Shown here: in pieces, positions 57,090-64,000 of the stretch
How positions within the stretch are numbered: position 1 is the first letter of the stretch
Layout: each line of letters opens with the position of its first letter
Source of the DNA: Primulina eburnea
Lineage: Eukaryota; Streptophyta; Magnoliopsida; Lamiales; Gesneriaceae
Assembly (NCBI RefSeq): GCF_022965805.1
Contig: NW_027331249.1
Location: 186,001 to 250,000, forward strand
DNA: 64,000 nucleotides
Direction of reading: 5' to 3'
The notes under the pieces: generated by a model
The model's database searches: none
The model's input: the letters and a program-made list of their open reading frames with translations, nothing else
What the model was told of the DNA's origin: nothing
Made by a program: the position numbers and the translations under genes

Positions 57090-59170
57090 TGTTAGAGTAG
57101 GTGCACGTCGAGCCAAGTGTTGGCCGACTGTTCACGATGAAACTCTTTGTATAAACGATCTTTATTTTAATAATATTTGAATTTATTAATTTGGCGCATC
57201 TTTATCCTTATACCCATGCTAGTTGCATAGATAAAGTCCTTGAATATACAAATAGTAGAAAGAATATGAGATGCTCATATGATGAGTATCATGAAACTCA
57301 TATTTGGAATACTGTATATTCTAAACCGTTCCTAGTCGATTCAGCCGCCACTAAGAAGGATAAAGGTCGCTCGAGTTAGAGACTAGTATTTGCGATGTGA
57401 GTACCATGTTTCATTGGTAGGGGACATTGTGATGTCCGAACATGCAGATAGGTGCTCCTTGTAGAGTGCACTGAACAACCCTCCATAAAAGGACTTTCCA
57501 AGTGGTTCTCACTTATCGAGTGGAAAAGTCCTGGTTTATGGTTGTACAGAATTAGTCCTTATGACCCGGGACAACATTGAGACTCTATGTGCTAGAATTA
57601 CACTTTGACTTGTTTACCGACTCTCATGGGGTCATCAGGTGGCAAGGTTGGGTGTTCTGTCGAAACACATAGGAGTCGATGCATTGTAGCCGGGGATTCA
57701 CCGCTTACCTACGGGTATGGATATCCTATGTGTTTTTCATGTATGTGTGGGTTGAAATCTCTGATCAGAGTATGGTGGTAATTATGAAAGGGGTTTCATA
57801 GATTACACCATCGATTCAACCACAACATGACACATAGTATCGATTCATTGACAACTCTCGATAAACCAATAGTTGTCGAATCGGTCGGGATATATGAGTT
57901 GAAGGGACCGTACTGTACGCTAACCATAATTGAATGGTTCTTGCAGGCACTATCATGTGATACCTAGGGAATCACGTAAGCGATGCTGCTAGGCGTTTAA
58001 CGTGATTGGTTGGGTACTATCAGACTTGAGTTCTGACGTTCTTACTATCAAGGAGTTGATAAGTAAGAATGGAGCAATTGGGGTATGCTCGAATAAGGAC
58101 ATGTTTAGTCCGAATCACATGGAGATGTGAACCCACGGCTAGTTGTATCAATGAACCATTGAGGGCCACACAAGTACTAGCTTTGTAAATCCCGATGAGA
58201 AGTAAAATAGTTCAATGTGTTGAACGGCTTATAAATGTGTTTATAAGCGTAAAGAAAAATAGAAGTATGACTTCTATGAAAGAAATATAAATTTTAATTT
58301 ATGGAAGTGTTCCTAAGATTAAAATTTGGCCAAGTAAATAATGTAGTTGAAAATTGTGATTTTCATAAACATTATTGAGGACTAAATTAAATTAATTCAA
58401 GTGTTGAATTAATTAAACACTAGTGGACCTAGTAGAGTCTAAATAATTAAATTAATTCAAGTGTTGAATTAATTAAATAATATTGAGCCTTGTAGAGCTC
58501 AATTAAAATAATTATTTAACTAGTGGGACTTGAATAAATTCAAGTAGTATTTAATTAATCTCAAATGTGTTTGAGATAATTAAAATTTAGTCCATGGTTT
58601 TTTAATGTGTTAAAAACCATATTATATATGCATGACATGCTAGGGTTTGCATGCTTGGGAGGTGAAGAGGTGTGGAATATTTTTTATTAAAAATTCAAAA
58701 GGCATGCAACTTTTGAGAGACAACTTTTCACAATACCTAGGCTAGTCTCCCACTCTCCCTAACACTCTCACTTGGCCGAACACACACACACACAATTCTC
58801 TCCATTTTCTTCTTGTTTTGTTCTTCAAGTGTTGAAGAATAAAAATCATTCTCATTGAAAAATCTTCTAGTTTTTCTAGTGCAAAACTAGAAGGGATTTA
58901 CATAGCTAAGTGGTGGGCCTAATTCTTGAAGAGGAAGAAGGTGTGCTTGTAGATTTTCATCCATACAAGAGCTAAAGTGTTTACACTTTAGTTGGTGCCA
59001 TTCATCAACTCTAAGGGGTTGATAGGTAAATCTTTCATAAACATCCTATGCATGTTTTTGTGATTTTGTAAATATTACACAAAATATATATGGTGGCCGA
59101 ATTTTTGTGCTAAAATTAAAAATTTTTGACTTCCGTTGCGCTTCCGGCCACCGTAACCGGTCCGCTTTCA
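57090..59170 (+). repeat. C3 5' LTR
   Basis: TGTTAGAGTAGG to CGCTTTCA, 2081 bp. Hairpins match those of C1 in position, with paired changes at 58039-58069 and in the stems near 58483-58503 and 58526-58543. Confidence 0.93.
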
Positions 59171-59172
59171 AG

Positions 59173-59184
59173 TGGTATCAGAGC
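59173..59184 (+). other. C3 primer-binding site (tRNA-iMet)
   Basis: TGGTATCAGAGC, uninterrupted form, 2 nt after the LTR. Confidence 0.9.
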
Positions 59185-60426
59185 TTAGGTTACGGCTTTG
59201 TGTAATATTTGCATAATATTATGTTGAGATCGATTTCTAACCGTTTGAGAATTTTTGTGCAATAAAATCTTCAAGGCCGAAATTTGAAAAACAAAAAAAA
59301 AACATTTTTTCGGGCAGCCGAGGGGCTGCCCGAGGGGGCTGCCCGAAAATTTCAGGCAGCCGAGGAGCAGCCCAAGGGGCTGCCCGAAATGCTGGTTTTT
59401 TAAAAATAAAAAAAAATTTTTTTTTTTGTTGCCGGAATCCGGCGACGGAGCTCCGGCGACGGCGATGACGGCTAGGGTTTCCAAAAGTGTTTTGGATAAT
59501 CTTAGTGTCATGGGCCTTGAGATGTTGGGCCATTGGATGACCAACATAATTTGTGAAATTTAAATGGACCAAAATATTTTAAGTGAAAAATGGTTTTTTG
59601 GGCCCTTAAGTTTAAATTTACAATTGTTGCACATATTTTCTCATAAAATAAATAATTGAAGTGGGACTTTAATTATTTATAGTAAATTGTGATTTACAAG
59701 AAATTCGATTATAAATAAATTAATTTGAAAGTAGACAAAGGTGTTTGTATACTTTGTTAATTTAATTTATAATTGTGGCGGTTATTGATTGGATCAAGAT
59801 ATATAATATTGGATCAATTAATTATAGTGATAATTAATTGATGGTGTATGATATGTGATATTGTGCATGAAGGATGATCAAAAGCCCAAGCCCAATTTGC
59901 TAGGTGTATGCTAGGATATTTGTGTTGTATGATTGTAATAATTATCAATTTAAAGTGGGCTTGGTTTATGGCCCGTTCCCACCCCATGAGATGTATCCCT
60001 ATGTGCCATGGATATTTAATTGTAAATATTAGAATAGTGGAAGATCAAGATTGGAAGATGGTGGCCTTGGTGATTATGAAGATCGAAGACATGTAATATT
60101 GGATGCTAATGTAATAATGTAGTTGCATTTGCATCCCGTGCATTTACCCTAGGATTGGACCTAGGCCCGTGTTTGGCTCACACGGGCCATTAGTATTGGG
60201 GCAATTGATCATCCTTGTACTGTTTTCTATTTATAATATATGCATGATATGTTATAAATAATGAGTATGTGCGTTATTATTATTATAATAACAAAGTTGC
60301 ATGAATCCGGCAAACATACGATCAAACATGGCGAGCTTTTAAAATAAAATTAATGATGAGACCTTTCAAAATTAAAAACCCTCATTTTGAATAAGATTCA
60401 AAATTAATATCAAGTCCGAAAAGGGG
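59185..60426 (+). other. C3 untranslated leader (partial)
   Basis: No gene. GGGCAGC/GCTGCCC-type inverted repeats at 59311-59389, then A/T-rich leader colinear with C1 and C2 up to the G8 insertion. Confidence 0.65.
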
Positions 60427-61927
60427 TGTAGTAGCCCGAATTCCAAATTGGGTAATTAACGGAGTATTGGTGATTAAGAAGGTTTAATGTGTAATTTTGA
60501 CCGAGTCATGATCGGACGGACCGAAGATGGTTCGGAAGCACCGAAGAGTTCGTAAGGTCCGAAGTGGGTTCGGTGGATCCGACCATTAGGTGTCGAGAGT
60601 TGATCGACACGTGGGAGTTCGGACGTTCCGAAGTGTATGATCGGAGGATCCGATCATGAGGTGTCAAGAGCAGCTGGACACGTGCATGTTCGGACGGTCC
60701 GAAGTGTATGATCGGAGTATCCGATCATGAGCTGTCAAGAGCCAATGGACACGTAGCGTTCGGACGTTCCGAAGTGGTGTTCGGAGGATCCGAACATGGC
60801 CTATAAATAGTGGTCGGATTTCCTCATTTTGACTCGCCAATTCAGAGAATTCCATAGCATTTCAGTCGTTTCTGACAGGTTCTAGTCTTGTTCCGAGATT
60901 TGGGCACTAGCGGGGAGCTGCTGGTCTTGTAGCAGAGCTGTGCTCTAGTTGGGAGCTAGCGGCATCAGCGGGCTAGCGACGGACGAAGGTTTGGAATTTT
61001 ATCAGTATTTATCTCAGGATTATCTAGTTAAGTCTGGTAGATAAGTTTAGTGATGGTTTTCACTTGATGAATAGGCTTGGATTAGACCTGTTGTCTGGTG
61101 GTTCCAGTGGATTAGGATTGCAGTGATAGAGGTACGAAAGTACTATCCGAGATATCCTGGTTGAGTATACATTCTTATATGTGTTGCATGATTATGTGGT
61201 GCATTGATATATGTCATATGATGCATGCTATTATGTCACGTTTATTACTGCACGTTGCATTTCATGTTGAGCCGTATTCTCCTTTGAGATAGCCTTTACT
61301 GTTGAGCTGTATCTCTTTCGAGATAAGCTATATCTTGGGGCCGCTCAGCCCTGTCTTGTGGACGCATGGACACCGAGAGTACACAGTGGCCGACGGGTCG
61401 GGAGGGCTTCGGTGGTCCGGGACATTTTAGGTCCACGTCTGTCTTGTAGTGGATGCAGTGACCCAGAGGTTGGACCGCGCGGCACTATCCACTTGGCGCC
61501 TCTAGACTGAGCATTGTTGAGATCCTTTTGTGACTCCTGTTTCTTGACTACCCCGGTATCATGATCATAGCATGTGCATTTCATATAGGTCTGTATACTC
61601 ATACTTTTGTACTGGGCGTTCTTATCGCTCACGTCCTCGGTTTTGTTTATTCTTGGACACCCCATTCCCACGGGGCAGGCCTCAGGTTGGACAGCTCAGG
61701 AGGAGCAGGAGGAGGACGTTGAGTAGCTGGTTGGTTTAGTTTATCGGTATTGTTTTGATTCGATATGGTTGTATTGGATATTTTATTTTGAGTTATTCTA
61801 GACTTCGATTGGGTTGTATAATCGGTATTGTTGTTGACTTTTCCGCTGTTATCTCTGATTATTGTTAATTAGGTTGATTGCATGCTTAGTTCTTGATTAG
61901 TAGGTGATTCTGGAACGGGTCACTACA
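60427..61927 (+). repeat. G8 5' LTR
   Basis: 1501 bp, TGTAGTAGCC to GTCACTACA. Related to the G4 LTR over most of its length, with a G1-like stretch after the TATA box (about 60830-60990), so it may be a G1/G4 mosaic. Confidence 0.93.
60511..60809 (+). promoter_or_regulatory. Palindrome array and TATA box in the G8 LTR
   Basis: Ten 15-bp sites start at 60511, 60531, 60549, 60569, 60618, 60640, 60689, 60711, 60759 and 60780. Spacers vary while arms mostly pair (TTCGGA/TCCGAA or ATCGGA/TCCGAT). TATAAATA at 60802-60809, and at 63528-63535 in the 3' LTR. Confidence 0.75.
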
Positions 61928-61931
61928 TTTA

Positions 61932-61943
61932 TGGTATCAGAGC
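61932..61943 (+). other. G8 primer-binding site (tRNA-iMet)
   Basis: TGGTATCAGAGC, 4 nt after the 5' LTR. Confidence 0.9.
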
Positions 61944-62025
61944 ATGCGTATGATTTTGGGATATAGATTCTGTTTTGGGATTTCCGTTGACCAATTTACT
62001 AGTTTCCCTATTCTATGTTGTAGCA

Positions 62026-63051
62026 ATGGCTGACCACTTTGGTGATGAGAGTAGTCAGGGAAGTGTAGGTCGTTGGGGTGACCAGGACGATCGTAGGCGT
62101 CATCGTGAACATCGTCATCGTCGGGATGGTCCTAGGCGTTTTGATTTGCATCGTTTCATTCAGATGGGGCCTAAACCTCTAGTTGGTGGAGAGACTCCTG
62201 ATGATGCTGAGGATTGGATAGAGCGCATGGAGAGTTGTTTCCGTGCATTCCAGTGCACCGAGGAGCAGAAGATAGAGACTCTTAGTTTTCTCCTCGAGGG
62301 CCGTGCTCGCAAGTGGTGGCGATCGACTTCTGCGCCGATAGTTCAGTCGCAGGGTAGAGCGACTTGGGTCGATTTCCGTGCAGCGTTCATGCAGCTGTAC
62401 TTTCCTCCAGCCCTTCGCCAGGCCAAGACGATTGAGCTCCTGAACCTTAAGCAGGGGAGTATGTCTGTTGATGAGTATCAGCAGAAATTCTTCGAGTTGT
62501 TACCCTTCGCTCCTCATATCAGTGGCAGTTCTGAAGCCAAGTACGATCATTTCCTTCAGGGCCTTAACCAGGAGATCTTTGATCGAGTCACTGTCTGTGA
62601 TAATCCTACTTCGTACGATGGGTTGGTGAACCGGTGTCGTCAAGCAGAGATCAGTCTCCAGCGTGGTAGGGCTATTCTTTCTTCTAGACCTCCGAGTGTT
62701 TTGAGCCCTCGACCTCAGTCTTTCAAGAAATCTGGTTCTTCTTCTTCTGGATCTGGATCAAGGTCTAGCGGTGTTGTTCGCTTTGGTGAGAAGAAGGATT
62801 CTTGTGCGCATTGTGGGAAGAACCATCCATCGGAGCAATGCCGAGTAGCCGCAGGAGCTTGTTATCAGTGCGGAGAGATGGGGCATATTAAGAAGAATTG
62901 TCCTCAGTTGCGAGGTGGAGCAGGATCTGGTTCTGGATCCCAGACGACTGTTCAGCAGAGGAGACAGGGTCAGGCAGTGGGTAGTTCGAATCTTCGACCT
63001 CGTGCCCAAGGTCAGGTTTTTGCGCTGAACCAGGATCAGCCTGAGATGTAA
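62026..63051 (+). CDS. gag: G8 Gag (341 aa, open)
   Basis: Complete Gag. The ATG at 62026 aligns with the starts of G1 and G4; the open frame upstream has no ATG support. Arg/His-rich N-terminus (residues 20-40), Gag domain about 50-205 (ARKWW near 93, LNLKQGSMSVDEY near 140), Ser/Gly linker, two zinc knuckles (CAHCGKNHPSEQC near 259, CYQCGEMGHIKKNC near 278). It ends three residues after the QVFALNQDQ block, exactly where protease begins in G1. Pol loss is thus a precise gag/pol boundary deletion. It could supply particles but needs protease, RT and integrase from a relative such as G1. Confidence 0.92.
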   Translation: MADHFGDESSQGSVGRWGDQDDRRRHREHRHRRDGPRRFDLHRFIQMGPKPLVGGETPDDAEDWIERMESCFRAFQCTEEQKIETLSFLLEGRARKWWRSTSAPIVQSQGRATWVDFRAAFMQLYFPPALRQAKTIELLNLKQGSMSVDEYQQKFFELLPFAPHISGSSEAKYDHFLQGLNQEIFDRVTVCDNPTSYDGLVNRCRQAEISLQRGRAILSSRPPSVLSPRPQSFKKSGSSSSGSGSRSSGVVRFGEKKDSCAHCGKNHPSEQCRVAAGACYQCGEMGHIKKNCPQLRGGAGSGSGSQTTVQQRRQGQAVGSSNLRPRAQGQVFALNQDQPEM

Positions 63052-63116
63052 TTGTTATACAGTTGTAATGAAGAATATTTGCAGTGTATTACAATGGTGT
63101 TTTATTCTCTTGCCTA

Positions 63117-63152
63117 GATTTCGAGGACGAAATCTTTTTAAGGGGGGGAGAA
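63117..63152 (+). promoter_or_regulatory. G8 pre-PPT palindrome and polypurine tract
   Basis: GATTTCGAGGACGAAATC at 63117-63134, purine tract 63140-63152 abutting the 3' LTR. Confidence 0.85.
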
Positions 63153-64000
63153 TGTAGTAGCCCGAATTCCAAATTGGGTAATTAACGGAGTATTGGTGAT
63201 TAAGAAGGTTTAATGTGTAATTTTGACCGAGTCATGATCGGACGGACCGAAGATGGTTCGGAAGCACCGAAGAGTTCGTAAGGTCCGAAGTGGGTTCGGT
63301 GGATCCGACCATTAGGTGTCAAGAGTTGATCGACACGTGGGAGTTCGGACGTTCCGAAGTGTATGATCGGAGGATCCGATCATGAGGTGTCAAGAGCAGC
63401 TGGACACGTGCATGTTCGGACGGTCCGAAGTGTATGATCGGAGGATCCGATCATGAGCTGTCAAGAGCCAATGGACACGTAGCGTTCGGACGTTCCGAAG
63501 TGGTGTTCGGAGGATCCGAACATGGCCTATAAATAGTGGTCGGATTTCCTCATTTTGACTCGCCAATTCAGAGAATTCCATAGCATTTCAGTCGTTTCTG
63601 ACAGGTTCTAGTCTTGTTCCGAGATTTGGGCACTAGCGGGGAGCTGCTGGTCTTGTAGCAGAGCTGTGCTCTAGTTGGGAGCTAGCGGCATCAGCGGGCT
63701 AGCGACGGACGAAGGTTTGGAATTTTATCAGTATTTATCTCAGGATTATCTAGTTAAGTCTGGTAGATAAGTTTAGTGATGGTTTTCACTTGATGAATAG
63801 GCTTGGATTAGACCTGTTGTCTGGTGGTTCCAGTGGATTAGGATTGCAGTGATAGAGGTACGAAAGTACTATCCGAGATATCCTGGTTGAGTATACATTC
63901 TTATATGTGTTGCATGATTATGTGGTGCATTGATATATGTCATATGATGCATGCTATTATGTCACGTTTATTACTGCACGTTGCATTTCATGTTGAGCCG
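63153..64000 (+). repeat. G8 3' LTR (partial)
   Basis: First 848 bp of the 3' LTR, same array and TATA box as the 5' LTR; continues beyond the window. Confidence 0.93.

Larger units (their letters stand above)
57090..60426 (+). mobile_element. C3: third copia copy (5' part only)
   Basis: Same family as C1 and C2 but more distant: single copy of the 81-bp LTR segment and an uninterrupted primer site. Only the 5' LTR and leader are in the window; G8 interrupts the leader at 60427. GTTTC at 57085-57089 is the expected left target duplication, not verifiable here. Confidence 0.9.
60427..64000 (+). mobile_element. G8: gag-only Ty3 element (TR-GAG-like), 3' end off window
   Basis: 5' LTR 60427-61927, primer site, one Gag ORF, pre-PPT palindrome, polypurine tract, then the start of the 3' LTR (63153 onward). 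The two LTRs differ at about two sites by eye over 848 bp. There is no pol at all: the interior is 1.2 kb. Inserted in the C3 leader. Confidence 0.93.

Overview
This window reads as plant heterochromatin, probably from a eudicot with a repeat-rich genome. It is filled end to end by nested LTR retrotransposons. I found no host gene, tRNA, rRNA or CRISPR array. The plant call rests on Ty3 elements with C-terminal chromodomains, Ty1/copia elements, and primer sites complementary to initiator-Met tRNA (TGGTATCAGAGC). The species cannot be named from this. Labels used below: G = Ty3/gypsy element, C = Ty1/copia element.

Layout. 1-447: edge of an unidentified LTR (minus), lying inside another minus-strand LTR (448-1239 plus 8575-8770). 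G1 (1240-8569, TSD CTCTG) splits that second LTR. 8771-10483: tandem array of about five integrase-core fragments (minus). 10484-13072: 3' half of G2 (minus). 13072-13146: patchwork junction. G3 (plus) follows in three pieces, 13146-14523, 36088-36597 and 45957-47357, because two copies of one copia family, C1 (14524-36087, TSD GAGCG) and C2 (36598-45956), landed in its integrase about 0.5 kb apart. C1 itself holds a solo LTR (15447-17031, TSD GTTGG), the mini-element G4 (23837-27098, TSD ATTAG) and G5 (27700-34967, TSD TCAAT). To the right, G7 (47358-47827 and 54796-55735) is split by its own relative G6 (47828-54795, TSD ATGAC), which carries the only unbroken gag-pol ORF here (1476 aa). G7 is then cut by an LTR (55736-57089), which is cut by copia C3 (57090-60426), which is cut by the gag-only element G8 (60427 to the window end).

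How the parts relate. G1, G4 and G8 share Gag, LTR ends, primer site and polypurine tract: one pol-bearing element (now broken) and two pol-less derivatives. G5 has an intact gag but a collapsed pol between nearly identical LTRs. C1 and C2 share a deleted integrase core and an altered primer site. Much recent movement here therefore looks trans-driven.

Most unusual signal. The LTRs and leaders are packed with short inverted repeats. Ty3 promoters carry arrays of family-specific GC-rich palindromes, in several cases ending just before a TATA box, and one 14-mer (ACCGCACCCGCGGT) recurs in three otherwise different families. The copia LTR is a near-continuous chain of small hairpins. Where relatives can be compared by eye, several stems show paired (compensatory) changes.
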